Source: Capronia americana (lineage: Eukaryota > Ascomycota > Eurotiomycetes > Chaetothyriales > Herpotrichiellaceae). Taken from it: a stretch of 64,000 bases of DNA. Each line of letters begins with the position of its first letter. The first letter of the stretch is position 1. The notes beneath the pieces were generated by a model. That model was not told the origin of the DNA. It saw only the letters and a program-made list of their open reading frames with translations, and made no database searches. This document shows positions 54,901-64,000 of the stretch, piece by piece. The stretch is from positions 248,001-312,000 of the forward strand of contig JADWQD010000006.1 of assembly GCA_016110215.1 (NCBI GenBank). The letters run 5' to 3'. The translations under genes were made by a program, and so were the position numbers.

Positions 54901-56245
54901 TGAGAGGGGAGTTCTTGGGAAGACTATTGGCCTTGTCTTCCGTAATGGAAACCTGAAACTCAGCCGTGTTCTCTTTTGCAATGTCAGAGTCAGGATATCC
55001 AAGTTCAGATTCCATGCGCTTCCGGATGTCGGAATTGTCATAAATTTGTTGAATAGCAGCTCCTGTTCTTGGGAATCGATGCTCAAATTCAGGTTTCACA
55101 GCCCTCTCAGTTGGGACAGTGACGCCGGTGAGAAAATCTCCAACGTTCGCAGAGTCATCACAGATAAATCCAAGGCTCTCCATAAAGGGCCGAGCTTCTT
55201 CTCGCGGACCGTAGAAAATCTGTCTGCCTTCGTCAAGGACGAGCACTTTATCGAAGAGATTGAAAATTCCATTTCCCGCCTGGTAGAGTGTAACAACACT
55301 GGCAAGACCTTGGATGTCGGTAATAGCCCTGATGGCTTTCGTCCATTCGAGAGCAGTGCTTGCGTCAAGACCTCGTGTGCTGTTATCCCAGCAGAAGACA
55401 CTTCCACGAGCAGCCATTGTCTCGATAATGGATACACGTTTGCGTTCTCCTCCGGATACACCTCGCACGTACTCATTTCCGACCTTGGTATCATGTGTGT
55501 GTTCGATACCCATCGAGCGCAGAAGAAAGTCTTTGAACGCCTTCTGCCATTCTCGAGGGTGTTTCAGATCTTCGGGTCGATGAGCAGGAATTTTCATCCG
55601 CGTAGCGAAGTCCATTGTCTGGCCAACAGTGAGAGAGGGGAAGTGGAGTTCTTCTTCAGTGTTCATGACAATCTGTCCTCGGTATCTTTTGGCCTGATTG
55701 TGATCCATTGAGCCATAAAACACGTCACCCTCTACAGCTGCATAGCCATATCGGCGGTTGGCCAGCATGCTGAGAAGAGTTGTACAGCCCGCACCTGGGC
55801 GACCAAGCACAAGTAACATCTCACCAGGCTTTACGCAGCCATAACTGTTCTGAATGAGTGCCCTCCTGGAAGACCCATTCTTCCGCTCCCTGGCCTCTGC
55901 AACTTGAGTGGAGATATTGCATATTGAGAGAATGTTTTCGTGGACTAGAGTTCCTGCACCCTCGCCATACACGGTGAGATTTTTCCAGGTGAGACCGAGT
56001 TTCCGCTGTTTGAGACCGCAGGCTTTGTCAAGATCATTTCTTCTTTTAACCTCGTCTGCCAGGGCCCACGTAGGATCATATGGGTCATTCTCGGCGTCGC
56101 TTTCGTCAATGTCGCGTGCTTCTTTGTCGGCATCGTGTGTGGAAAAAGTCGATTGGCGGGTAAGCGGTTGCCAGAGTGAGACTCCGTGCTGTGCAGGTGC
56201 TCCGGACGCAGACTGCCTTGAGGCGTTGGACTTTGACCGCTGCAT
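51914..56245 (-). CDS. ABC-G full-size multidrug transporter (PDR/CDR type)
   Basis: Intronless, 1443 aa from the ATG at 56245; an in-frame ATG at 56410 would add 55 residues that look like leader. Reverse topology (NBD-TMD)x2. NBD1 has Walker A GRPGAGCTT, with Cys154 replacing Lys as usual in PDR pumps, signature VSGGERKRVSI and Walker B FCWDNSTRGLDAS. The TMD1 helices are followed by NBD2 with canonical GSSGAGKTTLMDVLAQRKT, degenerate signature LSIEQRKRVTIG and FLDEPTSGLDGQA. The extracellular loop before the last helix contains cysteines and N-glycosylation sites. Such pumps export azoles, toxins and other hydrophobic compounds from the plasma membrane. It is divergent from a Zn2Cys6 regulator with which it shares a short promoter. 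Confidence 0.95.
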   Translation of the reverse strand: MQRSKSNASRQSASGAPAQHGVSLWQPLTRQSTFSTHDADKEARDIDESDAENDPYDPTWALADEVKRRNDLDKACGLKQRKLGLTWKNLTVYGEGAGTLVHENILSICNISTQVAEARERKNGSSRRALIQNSYGCVKPGEMLLVLGRPGAGCTTLLSMLANRRYGYAAVEGDVFYGSMDHNQAKRYRGQIVMNTEEELHFPSLTVGQTMDFATRMKIPAHRPEDLKHPREWQKAFKDFLLRSMGIEHTHDTKVGNEYVRGVSGGERKRVSIIETMAARGSVFCWDNSTRGLDASTALEWTKAIRAITDIQGLASVVTLYQAGNGIFNLFDKVLVLDEGRQIFYGPREEARPFMESLGFICDDSANVGDFLTGVTVPTERAVKPEFEHRFPRTGAAIQQIYDNSDIRKRMESELGYPDSDIAKENTAEFQVSITEDKANSLPKNSPLTTPFQAQVLTCVVRQYQIIWGDKATFFIKQISCLVQALIAGSLFYNAPNNSAGLFVKGGALFFALLYNCLVAMSETTDSFTGRPVLAKHKEFAFYHPAAFCIAQITADLPILFVQVTIFSVVLYWMVSLKATAAAFFTFWIFVYSATICMTAFFRLVGAAFSNFDAASKVSGFAVAALVTYVGYEIPKPQMHPWFVWIYWIDPLAYAFESLMSNEFHHRQIPCVGTNLTPSGPGYDARFAACTGVRGAEKGANFVTGDQYLKSLSYSHSHLWRNLGIIWAFWALFAFSTAVFTNHWTPSSGGGALLVPREYVLQRKPNTVDEESQANEKEGPSGASSPTAREKSGGDTSDDDLKNKLIRNTSVFTWRNLCYTVHTPSGDRQLLDNVHGWIKPGQLGALMGSSGAGKTTLMDVLAQRKTEGVVHGSILVDGRELPVSFQRSAGYCEQLDVHEPYATVREALEFSALLRQPRHVSREEKLKYVDTVIDLLELHDLENSLIGRTGAGLSIEQRKRVTIGVELVAKPSILIFLDEPTSGLDGQAAFNTLRFLKKLAGAGQAVLCTIHQPSAQLFAQFDTLLLLTRGGKTVYFGEVGEDAAMVKDYFARNGAPCPPEANPAEHMIDVVSGSLSKGKDWAKVWLDSPEQASVVQELDRIIADASSRPPGTVDDGHEFAMPIWEQVKLVTHRMNISLYRNIEYVTNKFALHIGSALFNGFTFWMIGDSVSDLQLTLFVQFNFVFVAPGVIAQLQPLFIERRDIYEAREKKSKMYHWAPFVTGLIVSELPYLVICAVLYYVCYYYTAGLPGDSTKAGANFFIMLMYEFLYTGIGQFIAAYAPNAVFASLVNPLLIGTLISFCGVLVPYVQIQEFWRYWLYWINPFTYLMGGLLVFPLFDKEIHCTESEFAIFDTPSNQTCREYLADFLNGAGAGTNLVNPDATGGCRVCQYSMGSDYLATINLKDYYYGWRDAGILVIFVISSYVLVYGLMKLRTKATKRASD

Positions 56246-56943
56246 TTGGCGCAGACCTGTAGATGAGAAGGAACAATTGCGGAAAGGACAGACCGCACGA
56301 GGGAAAGAAAGAAAATATTCAGTACTGTGTAGAGAAACCAGACACCTACGCGTTGTTTGTATATGATACACTCGGATGCTTTGGGCCCGACTTGCCCTTG
56401 CCACGGGCATTCAGGTTCCCTTCATGGACCGGAGGGACCGAATGGAGTCCCACAAAAAGGCATTCTTTCTCTCCTCCGTCCATTCTCACGGTACCGGGAC
56501 TGCTGTCGATATTGGCCGACATAAAAGAGGATCGATGCCCTCCCAGATATATCGGCTCGGGTACCTGATTATCATGAAACTCCGCTTAAGTAAGCGGAAG
56601 TAAACACTGATTTCATTGGTCAATATTGCTTAATCAGCGGCACCTTCAGATTTGCGGCGCTGCCGGTGCACAGGAACCTGGCGGGACAAGCTTCGACAGT
56701 CGATGCTCCGAAAGTCAGATAGGCGGCCATTTGTGAAATCTAGGCCGACTCGATGAGCGAATCCGTAACTCGTATTTCGTTTCTTCAATTAAATCCGAGA
56801 TGTTGGTGTCGTCATTGGTGGAAGCAAGATTCCAGTCAGCGCCGTTATTAGAGAAATACCTTGACTTTCCAAGCTCGAGACGATGGTCGGTACGATCTTC
56901 GGCTTCCAACCCCCCAAGCCTCAAACGAAGATTTGCCCTGCAG
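56246..56943. other. Shared divergent promoter of ABC pump and Zn2Cys6 regulator, 698 nt
   Basis: Holds the CCG-N10-CGG element listed separately, an ATAAAAGAGG A/T-rich element near 56521 and further CGG/CCG triplets (for example around 56551 and 56655). The divergent layout suggests joint control of pump and regulator. Confidence 0.6.
56582..56597. promoter_or_regulatory. Candidate Zn2Cys6 operator, CCG-N10-CGG
   Basis: The near-palindrome CCGCTTAAGTAAGCGG contains oppositely oriented CCG/CGG triplets with a 10-bp gap and matching inner bases (CTT/AAG). Binuclear-cluster proteins bind such triplet pairs as dimers. It lies about 340 bp from each start codon of the divergent pump/regulator pair, so autoregulation plus pump control is plausible. 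Confidence 0.5.
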
Positions 56944-59214
56944 ATGTCTCAAACTCCAGAATCTCCGATATCTGATCCGCCGACGGTCGGTAGCAGCGGA
57001 ACTAGCACTCCACGGACGCGTCATGCATGTGATTCATGCTACCGCCGGAAGGTCTGTTGTTGAAGCCAGCTTTGTTGCCTGCCGGAAACATGTTGCTGAA
57101 AACAACTAGATCAGATGTGACGGTGGGACACTTCCGTGCGACTGGTGTCGACACCATAATGCTAGCTGCACTTTCAATAGGGTCCAGAGAGGCAGAAGGA
57201 GGCGGCAAGCAGGTTCAATGTAAGTCTAGCAGGGGCCAGGTGGTGAGGGAGTCTTCTCTATGAGCTAACGAGCTGCATCACACACAGCAAACTTCGAAAG
57301 AAGAACATCATCCAGCGCATGGAAAGGATCGAGCAGATCCTGACGGAAAATGTCAAACAACGTGAAGGCACGTGACCTCGTTCTTTGCCGATACCTGATT
57401 GGCCAGAATTGCTGACTGTCTAAATCTCGTTTCAGCTGCGGAAGCAGCAAATCATGAACTTCCAACTTCCAGCCCGACAGTGTTGTCAGATTCACCCATT
57501 GACGCCGTCGGACAAATATTCCTATCATATTATCAGCTTGGGGACATCAATGTTTTCCATGGTGTGCCGTTCCTGTCTCAAGACGGTCAAAGATGGATTG
57601 GCTTCAGATACGAAGACAATGACGCAGAGAAGCGTCAGGTTCCCCTTTGGCATAATCAGCAAAACCCGACCCAGTCAGGAAGCCCATTGCGTGCTGGAAT
57701 ACAGGAATTGCCACACCGGAGCATCGTCGAAGCATATTTGACCTTCTATAAAACGTCGGACTTTGCTAATCATCTGCCCCTCGTGGATCCTGTTTTATTT
57801 GCGCTGACCATCGAGGAGGCATACAGCTCTACCGCAACTAACAACCGCAGAACGTCTCTGATAAAGGCCTACATATACGCTTTCCTGGCGGTATGTGCCT
57901 TGACTGGTGGTCAGGAAGAGAGGCTGATACCTGCTCTTGATGTCAAAGTTGACGATGTGGCTGAACAACTCACCTCGGACCTGTTCGCCGCCAGAGCCAG
58001 CACTGAAGCAGCCGATACCTTGATGATGTTGGTAAGTCACAATCTCTTACATATGTGACTGGCATCTGACCATCCCGCCACCCTTCTAGGTTGTTTACCA
58101 TTTTGGCTGTGGCAACATTCACTCCGCAGATCTTACCTTAAGCCTAGCCTCGCGAATCCTGTTCATGCTCGGCGCTCACCTCTATCCTGGAAAGGCAGTT
58201 GACGAGATCCCCGAAGAAAATCAAGATCTAGAGACTCGGACGATCCTGCATCGACGAGAACTCTTCTGGATCTGCTACACCCTGGACATGGAAATCACTT
58301 TTCGGACAGGACGACCGCCCATCATGACAAACACATCGTGCGATCTGACATTTCCAGCATACTACCAGAGACAAATATCTCCAGGATTTACCGGAGTGTC
58401 GAGACTGCCAGGCGACCTGCGTCTGAGCATAATCAAGTCGCAGGCGTACGAAAAGCTCTGCTCGCCACACTCGCTTAACAATTCTGACGCAGAAATCCTC
58501 CGAGACATCCGTGAATTGGACGACATGCTGGAAACCTGGCGACTGTCGTTGTCCGCAGAATGCAGGCCGACGCTCTCGTTCTCGGAAGACACCAAATGCA
58601 GTCCAAAGGATTTTAGCCCAAAGAACATCACACCGTTCTTGGTGCGGCTCGAGTACCACCACTGCATGACGACCATCCATCAAGCCAGCAGCCGCTGCAA
58701 GAACTGGACGCACAATCGAATGGTAGACGAAGGTCTGACCTCGAGCATGGAGCTGGCGCTGGAGTCGAGCCGGTCGTTGCTTTCATATCTCAATTCTATG
58801 GACCAGCCGGTCTTCCTCCCTAAACTCTTCTGGTACAGTTACTCTATGACAACAGTGGGGAAAGCAAAGAAACCATTCACTGACGCCAGTATTGTTATTT
58901 GGATACATTTTAGGGTCGTGCTCTTCTACCCCATCTCCGCCTCCTTGATCCTCTTCTCCAATATCCTCCTCAACCCCTCCAGTCCTTCCGCCTCCTGCGA
59001 CCTCAAACAACTGGGCGAGTGTGTTGAGTACGTGCACAAGAAATTCGACTCCAACTTGGGCCTCTCCGAGAGCAACTGGTCACATTTGAAGCACGTCCGC
59101 CGCGCCGCAGAGGAGGTGTTTCGAATGGCTCAGAAGGCGATTGCACAGGGCACGCAGTTGGAGTCTCGGGCAGAGGGCCTTGAGAAGGATTTAGAGCATA
59201 TATTGATTGATTGA
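56944..59214 (+). CDS. Zn2Cys6 fungal transcription factor (Fungal_trans domain)
   Basis: Six exons (56944-57051, 57110-57219, 57288-57361, 57436-58031, 58090-58832, 58914-59214) give 643 aa. Splicing intron 1 completes the binuclear cluster: Cys29, Cys32, Cys39, Cys46, Cys49 and Cys56 (spacing CX2CX6CX6CX2CX6C), with RRKIRCDGGTLPC in the middle. A short coiled-coil linker follows (KKNIIQRMERIEQILTENV). The fungal-specific regulatory domain (about residues 150-400) includes FGCGNIHSADLTLSLASRIL and RRELFWICYTLDMEI. The last intron (81 nt) is a multiple of three without stops, so a retained form is also open. An upstream in-frame ATG at 56800 is possible. Likely regulates the adjacent ABC pump. 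Confidence 0.85.
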
Positions 59215-59397
59215 CTGATTCATGCGCGTATTCGACTGTTCTTATTTGGCGAATTGGCGCAAAGGGCATGTGAAGAGCCTTGTCACCAGTGCCGGGTCCG
59301 GGCCGTGCGTGGAATTCCAATGGCCTAAATCGAGACAGGATCTCGCGACGACGTTCGCGTTAAGGATTGTTCAAGAATGCATTCCAAGAACGAAAAG

Positions 59398-60346
59398 CTA
59401 GATCTTAGATTTCACCTTGGACAGGGTAACAGGAGGCAGCTTCAATACACGTAGCGCATTCCCCCCCATGAATTCTTCGAGAGTGCTCTTGTCTTTGAAA
59501 CCTCCCTTGGTATTGACCAGGTGCTCATTGACCCTATCAACGCATGCCTTCCAACCCAGCTGTGGCCAATTCGTGCCGAACATGACTTTGTGCTTGCCCG
59601 TCGTATTAGCGAATTTGATCAGCTCGGGGGCATAATATTTGGGAGACCATGCGCTTGTGTCAATATATACGTTCTCATGCTTCCACGCAACCGCGACAGT
59701 TTCCGCGGCCCATGGATATCCCATGTGTCCCATAATGATCTTGAGATCCGGAAACTTAAGCGCGATAGTGTCGATATATGGAATCGGCCGTCCCACCTCG
59801 CTAGGACAAAGGGGGCCTGTGTGGCCGACCTGGGTCAAGAAAGGAATATCGAGTTCGATACACTTGACGTATAGGGGCCAGTAGTGAGCATCCGTCGGCG
59901 GCAGATTCCAGAGCCAAGGAACGATCCTCAAGCCAACGAAACCCTCCTTTCTCACGTAGTGCTCAAGCTCCTTGACAGCATCTACAGGCTTATGCAGATC
60001 GACCGCTGCCAAACCGAAGATCCGGTCTGGATACGCCCGGGTGTATTCTGCCACATCTTCATTTGAGAAGATCGTCTGGCCAGGCCGGCTCCACGCAGAA
60101 ATGCAAGCATGTGTTATGCCAGCTTCATCCATATAAGCAATGACTTCAGCGGGCGTACGCTTGCGATCCGTAATCGCGGGATCTGAATGGCTTTGCGCCA
60201 ACAATCGAGCAACTTCTGGAATAGCGGCACCTAACTGGAGAGGCTCGTAAGTTGTGTCGACGACAAACAGGCCGATCAGAGCAACTTACTCCCGGCGGGT
60301 TGGCCCAAACATCTACGATGGGATAACCAGCTTCTTGAGGGGCCAT
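59398..60346 (-). CDS. Amidohydrolase-2-family protein with altered metal ligands
   Basis: Two exons on minus (60346-60290, 60234-59398) give 297 aa. The fold is that of TIM-barrel amidohydrolases (decarboxylase/lactonase group): a start like IVDVWANP, an internal GLRIVPWLWN strand, QVGHTG (His158), LKIIMGHMGYPW (His190), and the end MFGTNWPQLGW. Classical members have VDxHxH at the first strand and GSDxP at the last; here these are VDVWAN and GTNWP, so two His and the catalytic Asp are changed (Trp14, Asn16, Asn242). It may bind a metal differently, be metal-independent, or be inactive. Small-molecule or aromatic-acid metabolism is only a guess. Convergent with the regulator. Confidence 0.85.
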
Positions 60347-61771
60347 CTTTGACGATTTAAATGGATGGATGCATGTAAAAGAGCTGGTAAGCAGGGAGTG
60401 AGGTGAGGAGGTGGGTGGTATACTGTCGTGAGAACTCCCTCCGATGGGCAAATGAGCCGAGGCACATATTGTGACTTATTGGGGATGATGGCCAAGAAAT
60501 GGGCGTTCTCTTGGTCGATGCGTATTTAATTGCTTCAGACGCCTTCACAGTGATGAGCATCTCGACTCCATCTCGGCGATGAGGAACCTCGAGGCAACGC
60601 TCGGAAACCAAAGTCAGCGGAGGAGGCCATAGCCCAGTCAGAGGTTTCTGTTTAGCAAATGGAGCGCATTCTAGGGAACGAACACCGCCATATGACAATA
60701 GCTATTAAGATCGCGCGCAGCCTCGGCACACATATAGGCCTTCCTAACTATAGCTAGGCGGCGCCCCCGACCCCTTTAAATCTATTGTGTCCTCCGAATT
60801 TCTCTTTCCTATCAAAATTCTCCTTTCGACCACCACCAACACGCCCAATCAGGATGATCGTCGGCACACAGCTTGTGGCTGTGAGAAGGCAGCACTGCTG
60901 AATTCAGCTTGTCATGTGCTTCCTATCGCTTTGCGGACGGCATCTGTGCACAGTATGGGAGCAAGCTTTCGGCACCAGACCTGATCCGATTTCCAGGCGC
61001 CCTCAGCATGTTGGGTTGCATAACTCTTTGGCCTGATCCATGTTCAACCGGATTCACCAATCGCATTGTGTTCGGACGTGAAAACCGCACGACAACAGGT
61101 ATGATCAGCATCTTGCAGAGCTATCTGACCACATGCGTCTCCTTCCGGTAATGTCCACGCCAGCCTCAGCCAGTCAAACTCGGCTATCGCGGATGACGTG
61201 GAATGGACCTTGGAGCCTTACGGAGCCTTACGATCCCGTTGGCCATTTGGGTACTTTTCCGTATGCTTGTGTCGCGTGCCTCACTTATGTTCATACGAAT
61301 CAAGGTTTGCCGTCGAGGCTCGCTTGACAATACAGCAATCACGATTTTGAAATGGGAGGCCACTCTGGCAAAGGACATGGCATCCGGCGATTCCGTCAGC
61401 AATGGGGCTTGCTTGAACGGTCGCGTCATTGTACGGCCGAGTCAACCTTGTTGTTTATTTCTTTTCTCGTCAAGTCCCCTCTGCGCCTTCTTGGTTTTCT
61501 TCATCGCGGTCGACTTTCACGGTAATTTGAGCTTTGGGGGAGGGAACGGTATCTGGCAAGGGCGATTGCACTTCTTCGGTGGTTCAAGACCTGGCCTACC
61601 TGAGATACTGTATCTGTCCCGGCCCGTACTCGCTTGCCTGCTCAGGTACTTAGAGTGACAACCTTCCCCGGCATTCGGGCGCGGTAGTAATCCTCAACGA
61701 CGACCCCATCGATTCCCAGACACGTGTTCCGAGGTCGGCTGGCAACGTGCCTAGCTGTGTTCAATACCGCA
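60347..61771. other. Divergent intergenic region, 1.42 kb
   Basis: Between the amidohydrolase-like gene (-) and the PAP2 gene (+). A 151-codon frame (61203-61658) has no recognised motif. No repeats or RNA genes were found. Confidence 0.5.
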
Positions 61772-63168
61772 ATGGGTTTTCTGGGGCTCGGCGAGCCGTC
61801 CCTGGGGACTTTCATCATCTGCTTAGGAGCGTGGATCAACCGGGACTTTAAGTCGCCCATCCTTCAGACCTCTGGAAGCTCATATGAGTTCCCAGTTGAA
61901 GATGTTGGTCACGAACTAGCATTGCGGTCGCCTGGTGCCGGAAATGAGCGCGGCGAAGGACACACTCGCTGGCGCTGCAGAGAACTATCACTGTTTGGGT
62001 ACAAGGGGACGGTTGAGACACCGGATACAGCCGTATTCCGAAGCAGGCTTCTCAGCAGAGTACTTCTGCGGTTTCCCTTTGTCGTGGAAATAGTGTACTG
62101 GGCTCTAATATACGGTGTCCGTCCGGTCCCCTCCTGCGGTACAACTTGACCGCTGATGTATTGCAGGTCTACCAGTTTGGCCGAGGCCAATTGGCTATAC
62201 GCTTTGTTGACCAGACCATTGACATAGCATGCTATCATGCCCTGGCCGTTATCAAAGTGGAGCAGCGGCTGCACATCTTCTGGGAATTGTCCATTCAGCG
62301 GTTCTTTCTCCAACATCCTGGCTGGATGTGGTGGATCAACCGAATCTATAGTTACGTCCATCTGCCCGCGACGATAAGTTTCCTCGTCGGCCTCTACTAC
62401 TTCGCCATTACACGTAATCGATCGCACGCCGACTCGAACTGGCAAGTCGACCGCACGAAAGGCCCGGAGCTTTATGAATCAAGGCGCCGTGCACTAGCAT
62501 TATGCAACCTGTTTGCATTCTGTGTCTTCAGCACGTGGCCATGCATGCCTCCTCGCTTGCTGGGAGAATCCAGACTACCCGAAGAAGCAGGCAACTTCGC
62601 TCGGGGTTTCCACTTCGTCGACACTGTGCATGCGCGAGACGGCGCCGTCAGCGCCTTCAATACTAAAAAATGGACAAACCAGCTAGGTGAGGCACAGATG
62701 CACCTGTTTTCACCGACGTATGCGCAGTGATGTGTCGCTGACCAATGAACAGCTGCTATGCCCTCACTACATTTCGGTTACTCGTTGCTTGTTGGCGTCT
62801 CCCTCATGCGGCTGCCGCTCGCTCACCCATCAAGACGTTACAGGGTGTCCTTGCCGTTTCTGAGTCCACAGGCTGGGTTTCACGTCCGCTTACCATCCTT
62901 CCCTAAGCTGCTTTGTGAAGTCGTTGGCTTCTTATACCCTTGTACGATATTAACCGCGATCGTCGCTACCGCAAACCACTTTATCTTGGACGCTGTTGCA
63001 GGAGGCATGATCTGCCTGTTTGCATTACGATGCAACCAGTTTATGAAAAATCTGCTCCCCGTGGAGGACTATGTCTTCTGGTGCCTTCGGATCCATAAAC
63101 CCGTACACCACCCAATTTCTGAGAGAGTCCAACTGGAAGACAAGCCTCGGTCTCTAGGGCGGCAATGA
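61772..63168 (+). CDS. PAP2-superfamily integral membrane phosphatase/phosphotransferase
   Basis: Three exons (61772-62116, 62167-62686, 62753-63168) give 426 aa. Helices occur at about 95-115 (FVVEIVYWALIYG), 180-200 (HLPATISFLVGLYYFAI) and in the C-terminal half. Active-site pieces of the phosphatidic acid phosphatase type 2 family are visible: Ser293 and His295 in AAMPSLHFGYS, and His364 and Asp368 in TANHFILDAVAGG. The group also includes fungal inositol-phosphorylceramide synthase-like and uncharacterised PAP2 proteins, so the lipid substrate is open. The first ATG in frame is at 61772; the frame is open further upstream from a GTG at 61724, and an upstream exon could exist. Confidence 0.8.
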
Positions 63169-64000
63169 ACGAAACGTCTGATTATGGCAGTCCACCTCAG
63201 GTCCGCATTTCAGAATGGCGGAGACTGACAATGAGGTCCGAGAGCATCTCGACAAGTCGGCGGAATAGTCCAAGCTGCTCCATCTGTTGTCCGCAAGAGA
63301 CGCCGTCCATATGGATGAGATGTTCATGGGCAAATTCACATCTCTATGGACTGAGACCAATGAACTGTTTGGGACGATCTAAAAAACCACAAGACTGAGG
63401 TTGGATCCTGCCGTCCCGTAACATTCCATACGTACCTAAGTCATCTGTCATGCCTGTCAAGGGCCCCGAACGCTGCAATGAGAGGTGGCTCGCCGTTCCT
63501 CACTTCCGGGCCGTGATCTACAAGCACTCCTGGCGTGGCTTCCGCTTGTGGCAGTTGCAATTCGGTATAACTCCCACACGATCAAAGACACCTGGCACAG
63601 ATAAATCTTATTGTAGCCAGGTGCTTCCCGGGCGGAGCACAACGCCCCATTAGCTGCCCTGACATTCCTTCACATAGAGATAGAAGAGGCAGGCGTATTG
63701 ACATTGGTATAGGGGGAAGCGTCGATTGTCAGCCTGCCCTTGTCATCAATGCTGAGATGAGATCTTTTGGTCCGCGAAGCACAAGGTGGGACCAAGACTT
63801 AGAGCAAAACACTCCGTGCAGTAGTAAGGGGAGGGTCAATTCCGAGTGTGCACCACATGATTCAGTGCTGCTCCGGATCTAATATACGGTGAAACATTGA
63901 GCTCAAGCACGAACGAACTCGACATTCAGCGTCAACTACAAGCACTTTTTCCACTTGTGCCCTCATACTTATGACCATGCATGATAGCAGCTAGCGAAGA
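63169..64000. other. Intergenic, to the window edge
   Basis: Downstream of the PAP2 gene. A short frame beginning with ATG at 63215 is broken by TAG after 17 codons and continues for 37 codons to a TAA at 63382. No recognised gene. Confidence 0.4.

Noticed and set aside
54851..55711. 286-codon plus-strand frame inside the ABC transporter
   Set aside because: Antisense shadow of NBD1/TMD1 with no independent features.
61203..61658. 151-codon plus-strand frame before the PAP2 gene, considered as its first exon
   Set aside because: Wrong hydropathy for the family N-terminus and no splice pair that joins it convincingly to 61772 onward.

Overview
The window is nuclear DNA from a filamentous ascomycete (Pezizomycotina). 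Spliceosomal introns are short (about 45-180 nt) with GT-AG ends and CTRAY-type branch points, coding GC is moderate, intergenic regions are long and pyrimidine-rich, and orthologues of typical fungal genes are present (KEX1, MTR3, POP5, NOP53, GPN2, UBA1, CSC1, a PDR-type ABC-G pump, Zn2Cys6 factor). The mix resembles Eurotiomycetes such as the black yeasts (Chaetothyriales), but that order-level placement is an inference and not secure. I reconstructed exon structures by hand from splice sites and reading phase; every multi-exon model below keeps phase throughout.

Layout. 0-6 kb: a medium-chain reductase, ribosome-biogenesis factor NOP53, and a secreted type-B carboxylesterase, all on the plus strand. 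6.4-8.5 kb: a four-exon uncharacterised gene on minus. 10-19 kb: carboxypeptidase KEX1, a three-MHYT membrane sensor, GTPase GPN2 and, convergent to it, RNase P/MRP subunit POP5. 21-30 kb: a conserved uncharacterised protein behind a long CT-rich leader, a gene-poor stretch holding what looks like a dead HET-domain gene, a CSC1/OSCA-type channel, and a nuclear SANT-like protein on minus. 30.7-38 kb, all minus: exosome subunit MTR3, a membrane-anchored sulfotransferase-like protein, a neutral amino-acid permease and a secreted Cys-rich M15/LAS-type metallopeptidase-like protein. 39-40 kb: no convincing protein gene, but a run of well-formed introns, each carrying box C/D-like motifs, which reads as a non-coding snoRNA host. 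40-51 kb: gamma-tubulin complex protein GCP4 divergent from ubiquitin E1, a Xi-class glutathione transferase and an uncharacterised membrane protein. 51.9-63.2 kb: an ABC-G multidrug pump divergent from a Zn2Cys6 regulator, an amidohydrolase-fold protein with altered metal ligands, and a PAP2-superfamily membrane enzyme.

Most of the window is housekeeping: rRNA and RNA processing (NOP53, POP5, MTR3, possibly the snoRNA host), protein turnover (UBA1), secretory processing (KEX1) and the cytoskeleton (GCP4). The region from about 52 kb onward looks more accessory. The pump and regulator share a 533-698 bp promoter that carries a CCG-N10-CGG element, which suggests a self-contained efflux module. 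The items I would follow first are the putative snoRNA host at 39-40 kb, the pump/regulator promoter element, the Cys-rich M15-like protein, the ATG-less NLS-like reading frame in front of UBA1, and the fold-back element at 33.2 kb.
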